A stretch of 64,000 nt of DNA, taken from contig NC_067207.1 in assembly GCF_026262505.1 (NCBI RefSeq), positions 34,593,176-34,657,175 of the forward strand, read 5' to 3'. The stretch comes from Trichomonas vaginalis G3. Taxonomy: Eukaryota; Parabasalia; Trichomonadida; Trichomonadidae. The notes below the pieces were generated by a model that saw only the letters and a list, made by a program, of their open reading frames with translations, was not told where the DNA came from and did not search any database. Within the stretch, counting starts at the first letter, position 1. Each line of letters begins with the position of its first letter. The translations under genes and the position numbers were made by a program. Below, in pieces: positions 44,902-57,287 of the stretch.

Positions 44902-47900
44902 CTCTCTGCCAACGCTCCTCTTCAACGCCAGCTTTCATTAGCCAGCAGTACCAACACTCCCCCACAGCCACAACTCTCTGCCAGCACTCCCCCACAACGC
45001 CAGCTCTCTGCCAACTCTCCCCCACAACGCCAGCTCTCTGCCAACTCTCTTCCACAGCAACAACTCTCTGCCAACACCTCGGCGCAGCAACAACTCTCTG
45101 CCAACACCCAGACACAACGCCAGCTCTCTGCCAACTCTCTTCCACAGCAACAACTCTCTGCCAACACTCCTCTTCAACGCCAACTCTCTGCCAACTCTCT
45201 TCCACAGCAACAACTCTCTGCCAACACCCCCACAACGCCAGCTCTCTGCCAACTCTCTTCCACAGCAACAACTCTCTGCCAACACTCATCTTCAACGCCA
45301 GCTCTCTGCCAACACCTCGGCACAGCAACAACTCTCTGCCAACACTCATCTTCAACGCCAGCTCTCTGCCAACACCTCGGCGCAGCAACAACTCTCTGCC
45401 AACACCCAGACACAACTCCAGCTCTCTGCCAACTCTCTTCCACAGCAACAACTCTCTGCCAACACCCAGACACAACTCCAGCTCTCTGCCAACTCTCTTC
45501 CACAGCAACAACTCTCTGCCAACACCCAGACACAACGCCAGCTCTCTGCCAACTCTCTTCCACAGCAACAACTCTCTGCCAACACCCCCACAACGCCAGC
45601 TCTCTGCCAACTCTCTTCCACAGCAACAACTCTCTGCCAACACCCCCACAACGCCAGCTCTCTGCCAACTCTCTTCCACAGCAACAACTCTCTGCCAACA
45701 CCCCCACAACGCCAGCTCTCTGCCAACTCTCTTCTACAGCAACAACTCTCTGCCAACACTCCTCTTCAACGCCAGCTCTCTGCCAACACCTCGGCACAGC
45801 AACAACTCTCTGCCAACACCCCCACAACGCCAGCTCTCTGCCAAAACTCATCTTCAACGCCAGCTATCTGCCAAAACTTCGGCACAGCAACAACTCTCTG
45901 CCAACACCCAGACACAATTCCAGCTCTCTGCCAACACCCCTCTTCAGCGCCAGCTATCTGCCAACACTTCGGCACAGCAACAACTCTCTGCCAACACTCT
46001 TCCACAGCAACAACTCTCTGCCAACACTCCTCTTCAACGCCAACTCTCTGCCAACACTCTTCCACAGCAACAACTCTCTGCCAACACCCCCACAACGCCA
46101 GCTCTCTGCCAAAACTCATCTTCAACGCCAGCTATCTGCCAAAACTTCGGCACAGCAACAACTCTCTGCCAACACCCAGACACAATTCCAGCTCTCTGCC
46201 AACACCCCTCTTCAGCGCCAGCTATCTGCCAACACTTCGGCACAGCAACAACTCTCTGCCAACACTCTTCCACAGCAACAACTCTCTGCCAACACTCCTC
46301 TTCAACGCCAACTCTCTGCCAACACTCTTTCCACAGCAACAACTCTCTGCCAACACCCTCACAACGCCAGCTCTCTGCCAACACTCCCCCACAGCCACAA
46401 CTCTCTGCCAACACCCCCACAACGCCAGCTCTCTGCCAACACTCCCCCACAGCCACAACTCTCTGCCAACACTCCTCTTCAACGCCAACTCTCTGCCAAT
46501 ACTCATCTTCAACGCCAGCTCTCTGCCAACACCTCGGCACAGCAACAACTCTCTGCCAACACTCTTCCACAACGCCAGCTCTCTGCCAACACTCCTCTTC
46601 AACGCCAGCTCTCTGCCAACACTCCTCTTCAACGCCAACTCTCTGCCAACACTCTTCCACAGCAACAACTCTCTGCCAACACTCTTCCACAACGCCAGCT
46701 CTCTGCCAACACTCCTCTTCAACGCCAGCTCTCTGCCAACACTCCTCTTCAACGCCAACTCTCTGCCAACACTCTTCCACAACGCCAGCTCTCTGCCAAC
46801 ACCCCCACAACGCCAGCTCTCTGCCAACACTCCCCCACAGCCACAACTCTCTGCCAACACTCCTCTTCAACGCCAGCTCTCTGCCAACACTCTTCCACAG
46901 CAACAACTCTCTGCCAACACTCCTCTTCAACGCCAACTCTCTGCCAATACTCATCTTCAACGCCAGCTCTCTGCCAACACCTCGGCACAGCAACAACTCT
47001 CTGCCAACACTCTTCCACAACGCCAGCTCTCTGCCAACACTCCTCTTCAACGCCAGCTCTCTGCCAACACTCCTCTTCAACGCCAACTCTCTGCCAACAC
47101 TCCTCTTCAACGCCAACTCTCTGCCAACACTCCTCTTCAACGCCAACTCTCTGCCAATACTCATCTTCAACGCCAGCTCTCTGCCAACACTCTTCTACAG
47201 CAACAACTCTCTGCCAACACTCCTCTTCAACGCCAGCTCTCTGCCAACACTCTTCCACAGCAACAACTCTCTGCCAACACTCCTCTTCAACGCCAACTCT
47301 CTGCCAATACTCATCTTCAACGCCAGCTCTCTGCCAACACCTCGGCACAGCAACAACTCTCTGCCAACACTCTTCCACAACGCCAGCTCTCTGCCAACAC
47401 TCCTCTTCAACGCCAGCTCTCTGCCAACACTCCTCTTCAACGCCAACTCTCTGCCAACACTCCTCTTCAACGCCAACTCTCTGCCAACACTCCTCTTCAA
47501 CGCCAACTCTCTGCCAATACTCATCTTCAACGCCAGCTCTCTGCCAACACTCTTCTACAGCAACAACTCTCTGCCAACACTCTTCCACAGCAACAACTCT
47601 CTGCCAACTCTCTTCCACAGCAACAACTCTCTGCCAACACTCATCTTCAACGCCAGCTCTCTGCCAACACCTCGGCACAGCAACAACTCTCTGCCAACAC
47701 TCATCTTCAACGCCAGCTCTCTGCCAACACCTCGGCGCAGCAACAACTCTCTGCCAACACCCAGACACAACTCCAGCTCTCTGCCAACTCTCTTCCACAG
47801 CAACAACTCTCTGCCAACACCCAGACACAACTCCAGCTCTCTGCCAACTCTCTTCCACAGCAACAACTCTCTGCCAACACCCCCACAACGCCAGCTCTCT

Positions 47901-50900
47901 GCCAACTCTCTTCCACAGCAACAACTCTCTGCCAACACCCCCACAACGCCAGCTCTCTGCCAACTCTCTTCCACAGCAACAACTCTCTGCCAACACCCCC
48001 ACAACGCCAGCTCTCTGCCAACTCTCTTCTACAGCAACAACTCTCTGCCAACACTCCTCTTCAACGCCAGCTCTCTGCCAACACCTCGGCACAGCAACAA
48101 CTCTCTGCCAACACCCCCCACAACGCCAGCTCTCTGCCAAAACTCATCTTCAACGCCAGCTATCTGCCAAAACTTCGGCACAGCAACAACTCTCTGCCAA
48201 CACCCAGACACAATTCCAGCTCTCTGCCAACACCCCTCTTCAGCGCCAGCTATCTGCCAACACTTCGGCACAGCAACAACTCTCTGCCAACACTCTTCCA
48301 CAGCAACAACTCTCTGCCAACACTCCTCTTCAACGCCAACTCTCTGCCAACACTCTTCCACAGCAACAACTCTCTGCCAACACCCCCACAACGCCAGCTC
48401 TCTGCCAACACTCCCCCACAGCCACAACTCTCTGCCAACACCCCCACAACGCCAGCTCTCTGCCAACACTCCCCCACAGCCACAACTCTCTGCCAACACT
48501 CCTCTTCAACGCCAACTCTCTGCCAATACTCATCTTCAACGCCAGCTCTCTGCCAACACCTCGGCACAGCAACAACTCTCTGCCAACACTCTTCCACAAC
48601 GCCAGCTCTCTGCCAACTCTCTTCTACAGCAACAACTCTCTGCCAACACTCCTCTTCAACGCCAGCTCTCTGCCAACTCTCTTCCACAGCAACAACTCTC
48701 TGCCAACACCCCCACAACGCCAGCTCTCTGCCAACTCTCTTCCACAGCAACAACTCTCTGCCAACACCCCCACAACGCCAGCTCTCTGCCAACTCTCTTC
48801 CACAGCAACAACTCTCTGCCAACACTCCTCTTCAACGCCAGCTCTCTGCCAACACCTCGGCACAGCAACAACTCTCTGCCAACACCCCCCACAACGCCAG
48901 CTCTCTGCCAACACTCTTCCACAGCAACAACTCTCTGCCAACACCCCCACAACGCCAGCTCTCTGCCAAAACTCATCTTCAACGCCAGCTATCTGCCAAC
49001 ACCTCGGCACAGCAACAACTCTCTGCCAACACTCTTCCACAGCAACAACTCTCTGCCAACACCCCTCTTCAGCGCCAACTCTCTGCCAACACTCTTCCAC
49101 AGCAACAACTCTCTGCCAACACTCCTCTTCAACGCCAACTCTCTGCCAATACTCATCTTCAACGCCAGCTCTCTGCCAACACCTCGGCACAGCAACAACT
49201 CTCTGCTAACACTCTTCCACAGCAACAACTCTCTGCCAACACTCCTCTTCAACGCCAGCTCTCTGCCAACACCTCGGCACAACGCCAGCTCTCTGCCAAC
49301 ACCCCCACAACGCCAGCTCTCTGCCAACACTCCCCAGCAGCACAACTCCTGCCAACACTCCCTCTTCAACGCCAGCTCTCTGCCAACACTCTTCCACAGC
49401 AACAACTCTCTGCCAACACTCCTCTTCAACGCCAACTCTCTGCCAATACTCATCTTCAACGCCAGCTTCGCCACCAAACACCTCGGCACAGCAACAACTC
49501 TCTGCCAACACTCTTCCACAGCAACAACTCTCTGCCAACACCCCCACAACGCCAGCTCTCTGCCAACTCTCTTCTACAGCAACAACTCTCTGCCAACACT
49601 CCTCTTCAACGCCAGCTCTCTGCCAACACTCTTCCCACAGCAACAACTCTCTGCCAACACTCCTCTTCAACGCCAACTCTCTGCAATACTCATCTTCAAC
49701 GCCAGCTCTCTGCCAACACCTCGGACAGCAACAACTCTCTGCCAACACTCTTCCACAACGCCAGCTCTCTGCCAACACTTTCTACAGCACAACTCTCTGC
49801 CAACACTCCTCTTCAACGCCAGCTCTCTGCCAACACTCTTCCACAGCAACAACTCTCTGCCAACACTCCTCTTCAACGCCAGCTTCTCTGCCAATACTCA
49901 TCTTCAACGCCAGCTCTCTGCCAACACCTCGGCACAGCAACAACTCTCTGCCAACACTCTTCACACGCCAGCTCTCTGCCAACACTCCTCTTCAACGCCA
50001 GCTCTCTGCCAACACTCCTCTTCAACGCCAACTCTCTGCCAACACTCTTCCACAGCAACAACTCTCTGCCAACACTCTTCCACAACGCCAGCCTCTGCCA
50101 ACACTCCTCTTCAACGCCAGCTCTCTGCCAACACTCTTCACAGCAACAACTCTCTGCCAACACTCCTCTTCAACGCCAACTCTCTGCCAATACTCATCTT
50201 CAACGCCAGCTCTCTGCCAACACCTCGGCACAGCAACAACTCTCTGCCAACACTCTTCCACAGCAACAACTCTCTGCCAACACTCCTCTTCAACGCCAGC
50301 TCTCTGCCAACACCTCGGCACAACGCCAGCTCTCTGCCAACACCCCCACAACGCCAGCTCTCTGCCAACACTCCCCCACAGCCACAACTCTCTGCCAACA
50401 CTCCTCTTCAACGCCAGCTCTCTGCCAACACTCTTCCACAGCAACAACTCTCTGCCAACACTCCTCTTCAACGCCAACTCTCTGCCAATACTCATCTTCA
50501 ACGCCAGCTCTCTGCCAACACCTCGGCACAGCAACAACTCTCTGCCAACACTCTTCCACAACGCCAGCTCTCTGCCAACACTCCTCTTCAACGCCAGCTC
50601 TCTGCCAACACTCCTCTTCAACGCCAGCTCTCTGCCAACACCTCGGCACAGCAACAACTCTCTGCCAACACTCTTCCACAACGCCAGCTCTCTGCCAACA
50701 CTCCTCTTCAACGCCAGCTCTCTGCCAACACTCCTCTTCAACGCCAACTCTCTGCCAACACTCTTCCACAGCAACAACTCTCTGCCAACTCTCTTCCACA
50801 GCAACAACTCTCTGCCAACACTCATCTTCAACGCCAGCTCTCTGCCAACACCTCGGCACAGCAACAACTCTCTGCTAACACTCTTCCACAGCAACAACTC

Positions 50901-53900
50901 TCTGCCAACACTCCTCTTCAACCCAGCTCTCTGCCAACACCTCGGCACAACGCCAGCTCTCTGCCAACACCCCCACAACGCCAGCTCTCTGCCAACACTC
51001 CCCCACAGCCACAACTCTCTGCCAACACTCCTCTTCAACGCCAGCTCTCTCTGCCAACACTCTTCCACAGCAACAACTCTCTGCCAACACTCCTCTTCAA
51101 CGCCAACTCTCTGCCAATACTCATCTTCAACGCCAGCTCTCTGCCAACACCTCGGCACAGCAACAACTCTCTGCCAACACTCTTCCACAGCAACAACTCT
51201 CTGCCAACACCCCCACAACGCCAGCTCTCTGCCAACTCTCTTCTACAGCAACAACTCTCTGCCAACACTCCTCTTCAACGCCAGCTCTCTGCCAACACTC
51301 TTCCACAGCAACAACTCTCTGCCAACACTCCTCTTCAACGCCAACTCTCTGCCAATACTCATCTTCAACGCCAGCTCTCTGCCAACACCTCGGCACAGCA
51401 ACAACTCTCTGCCAACACTCTTCCACAACGCCAGCTCTCTGCCAACACTCTTCTACAGCAACAACTCTCTGCCAACACTCCTCTTCAACGCCAGCTCTCT
51501 GCCAACACTCTTCCACAGCAACAACTCTCTGCCAACACTCCTCTTCAACGCCAGCTCTCTGCCAATACTCATCTTCAACGCCAGCTCTCTGCCAACACCT
51601 TCGGCACAGCTCTCTGCCAACACTTCTCCACAACGCCAGCTCTCTGCCAACACTCCTCTTCAACGCCAGCTCTCTGCCAACACTCCTCTTCAACGCCAAC
51701 TCTCTGCCAACACTCTTCCACAGCAACAACTCTCTGCCAACACTCTTCCACAACGCCAGCTCTCTGCCAACACTCCTCTTCAACGCCAACTCTCTGCCAA
51801 CACTCTTCCACAGCAACAACTCTCTGCCAACACTCCTCTTCAACGCCAACTCTCTGCCAATACTCATCTTCAACGCCAGCTCTCTGCCAACACCTCGGCA
51901 CAGCAACAACTCTCTGCTAACACTCTTCCACAGCAACAACTCTCTGCCAACACTCCTTTCAACGCCAGCTCTCTGCCAACACCTCGGCACAACGCCAGCT
52001 CTCTGCCAACACCCCACAACGCCAGCTCTCTGCCAACACTCCCCACAGCCAACTCTCTGCCAACACTCCTCTTCAACGCCAGCTCTCTGCCAACACTCTT
52101 CCACAGCAACAACTCTCTGCCAACACTCCTCTTCAACGCCAACTCTCTGCCAATACTCATCTTCAACGCCAGCTCTCTGCCAACACCTCGGCACAGCAAC
52201 AACTCTCTGCCAACACTCTTCCACAACGCCAGCTCTCTGCCAACACTCCTCTTCAACGCCAGCTCTCTGCCAACACTCCTCTTCAACGCCAGCTCTCTGC
52301 CAACACTCGGCACAGCAACAACTCTCTGCCAACACTCTTCCACAACGCCAGCTCTCTGCCAACACTCCTCTTCAACGCGCTCTCTGCCAACACTCCTCTT
52401 CAACGCCAACTCTCTGCCAACACTCTTCCACAGCAACAACTCTCTGCCAACTCTCTTCCACAGCAACAACTCTCTGCCAACACTCATCTTCAACGCCAGC
52501 TCTCTGCCAACACCTCGGCACAGCAACAACTCTCTGCCAACACTCATCTTCAACGCCAGCTCTCTGCCAACACCTCGGCGCAGCAACAACTCTCTGCCAA
52601 CACCCAGACACAACTCCAGCTCTCTGCCAACTCTCTTCCACAGCAACAACTCTCTGCCAACACCCAGACACAACTCCAGCTCTCTGCCAACTCTCTTCCA
52701 CAGCAACAACTCTCTGCCAACACCCCCACAACGCCAGCTCTCTGCCACTCTCTTCCACAGCAACAACTCTCTGCCAACACCCCACAACGCCAGCTCTCTG
52801 CCAACTCTCTTCCACAGCAACAACTCTCTGCCAACACCCCCACAACGCCAGCTCTCTGCCAACTCTCTTCTACAGCAACAACTCTCTGCCAACACTCTCC
52901 TCTTCAACGCCAACTCTCTGCCAACACTCTTCCACAGCAACAACTCTCTGCCAACACCCCCAAACGCCAGCTCTCTGGCCAAAACTCATCTTCAACGCCA
53001 GCTATCTGCCAAAACTTCGGCACAGCAACAACTCTCTGCCAACACCCAGACACAATTCCAGCTCTCTGCCAACACCCCTCTTCAGCGCCAGCTATCTGCC
53101 AACACTTCGGCACAGCAACAACTCTCTGCCAACACTCTTCCACAGCAACAACTCTCTGCCAACACTCCTCTTCAACGCCAACTCTCTGCCAACACTCTTC
53201 CGCAACAACTCTCTGCCAACACCCCACAACGCCAGCTCTCTGCAACACTCCCCCACAGCCACAACTCTCTGCCACCCCCACAACGCCAGCTCTCTGCCAA
53301 CACTCCCCCACAGCCACAACTCTCTGCCAACACTCCTCTTCAACGCCAAGTCTCTGCCAATACTCATCTTCAACGCCAGCTCTCTGCCAACACCTCGCAC
53401 AGCAACAACTCTCTGCCAACACTCTTCCACAACGCCAGCTCTCTGCCAACTCTCTTCTACAGCAACAACTCTCTGCCAACACTCCTCTTCAACGCCAGCT
53501 CTCTGCCAACTCTCTTCCACAGCAACAACTCTCTGCCAACACCCCCACAACGCCAGCTCTCTGCCAACTCTCTTCCACAGCAACAACTCTCTGCCAACAC
53601 CCCCACAACGCCAGCTCTCTGCAACTCTCTTCCACAGCAACAACTCTCTGCCAACACTCCTCTTCAACGCCAGCTCTCTGCCAACACCTCGGCACAGCAA
53701 CAACTCTCTGCCAACACCCCCCACAACGCCAGCTCTCTGCCAACACTCTTCCACAGCAACAACTCTCTGCCAACACCCCCACAACGCCAGCTCTCTGCCA
53801 AAACTCATCTTCAACGCCAGCTATCTGCCAACACCTCGGCACAGCAACAACTCTCTGCCAACACTCTTCCACAGCAACAACTCTCTGCCAACACCCCTCT

Positions 53901-54897
53901 TCAGCGCCAGCTATCTGCCAACACTTCGGCACAGCAACAACTCTCTGCCAACACTCCTCTTCAACGCCAACTCTCTGCCAACACTCTTCCACAGCAACAA
54001 CTCTCTGCCAACACCCCCACAACGCCAGCTCTCTGCCAACTCTCTTCTACAGCAACAACTCTCTGCCAACACTCCTCTTCAACGCCAGCTCTCTGCCAAC
54101 ACTCTTCCACAGCAACAACTCTCTGCCAACACTCCTCTTCAACGCCAACTCTCTGCCAATACTCATCTTCAACGCCAGCTCTCTGCCAACACCTCGGCAC
54201 AGCAACAACTCTCTGCCAACACTCTTCCACAACGCCAGCTCTCTGCCAACACTCTTCTACAGCAACAACTCTCTGCCAACACTCCTCTTCAACGCCAGCT
54301 CTCTGCCAACACTCTTCCACAGCAACAACTCTCTGCCAACACTCCTCTTCAACGCCAGCTCTCTGCCAATACTCATCTTCAACGCCAGCTCTCTGCCAAC
54401 ACCTCGGCACAGCAACAACTCTCTGCCAACACTCTTCCACAACGCCAGCTCTCTGCCAACACTCCTCTTCAACGCCAGCTCTCTGCCAACACTCCTCTTC
54501 AACGCCAACTCTCTGCCAACACTCTTCCACAGCAACAACTCTCTGCCAACACTCTTCCACAACGCCAGCTCTCTGCCAACACTCCTCTTCAACGCCAGCT
54601 CTCTGCCAACACTCCTCTTCAACGCCAACTCTCTGCCAATACTCATCTTCAACGCCAGCTCTCTGCCAACACTCTTCTACAGCAACAACTCTCTGCCAAC
54701 ACTCCTCTTCAACGCCAGCTCTCTGCCAACACCTCGGCACAGCAACAACTCTCTGCTAACACTCTTCCACAGCAACAACTCTCTGCCAACACTCCTCTTC
54801 AACGCCAGCTCTCTGCCAACACCTCGGCACAACAACAACTCTCTGCCAACACTCCCCCACAGCAACAGCTCTCTGCCAATACTCAGCCTCAGCCTCA
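44769..54897 (+). repeat. 10.1-kb minisatellite, 30-bp unit (about 340 copies)
   Basis: The plus-strand unit encodes QLSANTPLQR and variants (QLSANSLPQQ, QLSANTSAQQ, QLSANTQTQL). The common start CTCTCTGCCAAC is very constant; the second half varies among a few types (CTCCTCTTCAACGCCAG, CTCTTCCACAGCAACAA, CCTCGGCACAGCAACAA). Variants are arranged in larger blocks: the rare type with CCAAAACTTCGG recurs near 45.9, 46.1, 48.2 and 53.0 kb, and pairs of blocks are about 0.82 kb apart near 48-49 and 53-54 kb. Protein-level repeats are S/Q/L/N-rich and probably unstructured. Antisense frames across the array are mirror effects. Confidence 0.9.
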
Positions 54898-54904
54898 CCC
54901 ATCT

Positions 54905-55942
54905 GTGTCTATTCCCCTTAAGCGCGGGAGACCCAAAGTTAATGTACCAAAAGATCTTAATGTAACTATTAGAAACCTAATTGAGCAGCATGGCCATCTT
55001 GGAATAATCTCCGCCTATAACCAAATAAATAAAGATATCGAATATGCCAAATCTCATTTTGAGGCATTTTTGGACATGAAGACGGGTATTGTTCCACAGC
55101 CAACGCCTACCCAAACATGGTTCTCCGCTATTGAACGTTTTAAGCCCCTGAATCAAATTTCTTCCACAATTCCTTCCGGACTTATGATTGAAGAGTCTCC
55201 ATTATCATTTCCATCTGAGCTGAGGAACATTAAATATCTTACAAACCCTCTTCCACATCCCCCCTCAAGACATATGGTAGAAAGAGCTTTTAGAGAGCTA
55301 GGCTTGGCACGTCCAAGGGGACCCTATCGGCCAAAAGGAAAGACAAGATACTTAGCTGCCTTTCCTAACCAAATATGGCACGTTGATATCCACTTTCTTG
55401 GCAAAAAGAGAAGTCAGATTCTTTATGCTGTGATTGATGACTGCACAAGGCTCATCATAGAATGGCAGCATCTTTCGTCAAAACATGCTAGCCAAACAGT
55501 GAAAGTAATTAAGAGAGCAATAGCCCGTTATGGACCACCACATACAATTTGGTCCGATAATGGCGGCGAGAATAAAGGCGAGTTCCTAAAGGCTATGAGG
55601 GTTCGGGGGATCAATAATGTATATATTGTCCCCCATTGCCCATACCAAAATGGGAAAATCGAGCGCTTGTGGCCTAACATAGAGAGCAGAGAGTTGTCAT
55701 GGGCAAAGATTCAACAATGGGTTGAGTACTATAATGCTAAACCTCATCTAGCATTACCAACTCATTATGTGAATGGAAAACAAATTCACTATAGCCCATC
55801 TGAAATGTGGAAGAAACTTCCAATTTGGAAGAGGGGAATGCCGGCAAAATGGATTGTGGATGGAGTCTCTCAAGATTTTCTTCCAGGTTCACTTATGGCC
55901 AATGAGATGCCAGAGCTCCAAGGAATCGAAGAAGATGAATGA
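54905..55942 (+). CDS. DDE integrase/transposase domain of E (rve fold)
   Basis: About 345 residues. A KRGRPKVNVP AT-hook-like start and a helical, helix-turn-helix-like region (IEQHGHLGIISAYNQINKD) are followed by the core: QIWHVDIHFLG (first D), TIWSDNGGENKG (second D) and PYQNGKIERLW (E), with 34 residues between the last two acidic positions. This is the IS3/IS481-type integrase pattern and unlike the Maverick integrases at 20587 and 38446. The frame has no ATG of its own and belongs to the array-bearing protein; an acidic tail follows to 56104. It would cut and join DNA ends. Confidence 0.8.
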   Translation: MSIPLKRGRPKVNVPKDLNVTIRNLIEQHGHLGIISAYNQINKDIEYAKSHFEAFLDMKTGIVPQPTPTQTWFSAIERFKPLNQISSTIPSGLMIEESPLSFPSELRNIKYLTNPLPHPPSRHMVERAFRELGLARPRGPYRPKGKTRYLAAFPNQIWHVDIHFLGKKRSQILYAVIDDCTRLIIEWQHLSSKHASQTVKVIKRAIARYGPPHTIWSDNGGENKGEFLKAMRVRGINNVYIVPHCPYQNGKIERLWPNIESRELSWAKIQQWVEYYNAKPHLALPTHYVNGKQIHYSPSEMWKKLPIWKRGMPAKWIVDGVSQDFLPGSLMANEMPELQGIEEDE

Positions 55943-56172
55943 GAAAAAGAAGGAGAGGAAGTTGAAGAAGAAGAAAATAAGGCGAATCCGGTTGAAATAG
56001 AAGAAGATAGTAATGAAGAAGAAGAATACGAAGTAAATTATGAAGAAGAATATCAAGAAGATTATGAAGACCCTTATGAAGAAGATTATGATGATTCATT
56101 TTAATATTACGAATAAAATGTCACTTTTTCTATTTTTGACACGTAAAGTTGTCACTTTTCTGTCAACCGTTT

Positions 56173-56667
56173 TTATCGTTTTCGTATATAACAAACCAAA
56201 AAACGTTTTTTGAGGAACCGAAAGAGTTCAGGCAAACGTTCATATTCCGGATATGTTGGGAGCAGTTCGAAACATCTGAGCTGACTTTCGGACAAAATTG
56301 GGACAATGTCAACAAATTCATCTTTGGTCGGACTGCTTGAAGGTAAGTCCCTTACATGTAAGTAGCTCTGGTAAAGTCTTCTCATTTCTGCTAACTTTTG
56401 GAGTATAGCTTCGTAGTTTAGAAGTTTTAATTTTAATTGTCTTATTCCACTCTTGACATCTAAACGGTAACTATCCATGAGGTCAAGAGTAGCTTTGGTA
56501 GCTTTAAGTGGAGCTATCTGTTCCTTGACCTCTGCAATTTTGGTTGCAATTGTGATTTGAGCTCCTTTAAGTTCGCCGTCTATGTCGTTCTCAACGTCTT
56601 CAACGATGGCTTGAAACTCTTCATCGGTCCATTGAGATTGGTGTGGGACGAATTTAACTTGCTTCAT
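56173..56667 (-). CDS. Coiled-coil Maverick protein
   Basis: A 164-residue, mostly helical protein starting MKQVKFVPHQSQWTDEEFQ. A long heptad region (AQITIATKIAEVKEQIAPLKATK, then LKLKLLNYEAILQKLAEMRRL) predicts a coiled coil; the end is basic and aromatic (FRFLKKRFLVCYIRKR). Could be a scaffold or fibre-stalk protein. No family seen. Confidence 0.5.
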   Translation of the reverse strand: MKQVKFVPHQSQWTDEEFQAIVEDVENDIDGELKGAQITIATKIAEVKEQIAPLKATKATLDLMDSYRLDVKSGIRQLKLKLLNYEAILQKLAEMRRLYQSYLHVRDLPSSSPTKDEFVDIVPILSESQLRCFELLPTYPEYERLPELFRFLKKRFLVCYIRKR

Positions 56668-56709
56668 TCAAAAAATGAAAAAAAATGTTTTTACTCTAAA
56701 CGTTAAGGT

Positions 56710-57084
56710 TTACTGAACTGGTTGGATGTCGCCTTCACAGGTTATGTAGAACGGCTGACCCGAGAAGTGAAGGAGAGACTGAATTGCCAATTTCATATGG
56801 GGTAGGGGGTTCTCCTTGTTTGGTATTTTTATCCAAGGACGTTTGTTTAGGAACTTAACAAGAGCTTCTCTTTTGGCGTCCTTTATGCCATCGTAGGCTG
56901 TCCCGTCTGGTATTTGAATTGGAATTCCAGTCGAAGTCTCGAGCTGAAGTGTAGACCTTCCAGAAATAGTGGTGAACTTGACCTTGGGCTTCATTACCCT
57001 GCGCAAGTACTGCTTAACAACTTCATTTATCTCTATAAGGTAAATTGCCTCGTCAAATCCTTCTGGCATTCCGAGTCCTTCCAT
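56710..57084 (-). CDS. Unrecognised 124-residue Maverick protein
   Basis: Starts MEGLGMPEGFDEAIYLIEINEVVKQ, with a mixed alpha/beta body (KVKFTTISGRSTLQLETSTG) and ends with FYITCEGDIQPVQ. I chose the ATG at 57084 because further upstream the frame runs into the repeated spacer and has only a TTG. Divergent from 57288-57893. Confidence 0.45.
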   Translation of the reverse strand: MEGLGMPEGFDEAIYLIEINEVVKQYLRRVMKPKVKFTTISGRSTLQLETSTGIPIQIPDGTAYDGIKDAKREALVKFLNKRPWIKIPNKENPLPHMKLAIQSLLHFSGQPFYITCEGDIQPVQ

Positions 57085-57287
57085 CCGACAGGAAAATATT
57101 TTCCCGACAACTGGAAAAAATTTTCCGGACAAAGGGAAAAATTTTTCCTTCCGACAGGAAGAACTCTTCCAGTTGTCCGTCCGTAAACCATTCAAATTTT
57201 CGAAAATTGAGAACTTTTTGGTCGAACTTCAGAAAAAGTTTTTCCTTCCGACAGAAAAAGTTTTTCCTTCCGACAGGACACAAACGG
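57085..57287. promoter_or_regulatory. Repeat-rich spacer between divergent genes
   Basis: The 200-base spacer is filled with variants of TTTTTCCTTCCGACAGG in both orientations (about five clear ones), plus GGAAAATATTTTCC. Such clustered, two-way motifs between divergent starts look like protein-binding sites or a replication-type iteron field; no factor is known. Confidence 0.5.

Larger units (their letters stand above)
44396..56104 (+). mobile_element. E: integrase gene with giant decapeptide array
   Basis: One plus-strand coding unit seems to run from an N-terminal domain (44416) through about 10 kb of decapeptide repeats to a DDE integrase domain (54.9-55.9 kb) and an acidic E/D/Y-rich end at 56104. 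It starts after a host-type initiator (TCATTT at 44396-44401, ATG 18 bases after its A), unlike the Maverick genes on both sides. No inverted or direct terminal repeats were found. It may be a DNA transposon or domesticated integrase inserted in a Maverick, or a host locus between two Mavericks. The frame looks broken in several places, part of which may be sequence error in the array. Confidence 0.55.

Noticed and set aside
44769-54897. CRISPR-like look of the regular repeats
   Set aside because: There are no unique spacers: whole 30-bp units repeat directly and encode a decapeptide. The setting is eukaryotic.
44813-54898. Many long minus-strand frames rich in W, C, R, E (AESWRCGG, CWQRVVAV) over the array
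   Set aside because: They are the reverse reading of the 30-bp repeat, whose unit length is a multiple of three and lacks stops in several frames. The plus-strand reading joins sensible domains at both sides.
44396-56104. E as an LTR retrotransposon
   Set aside because: There is no reverse transcriptase, protease or capsid sequence and no direct long terminal repeat; the integrase core looks like the IS3/IS481 type.
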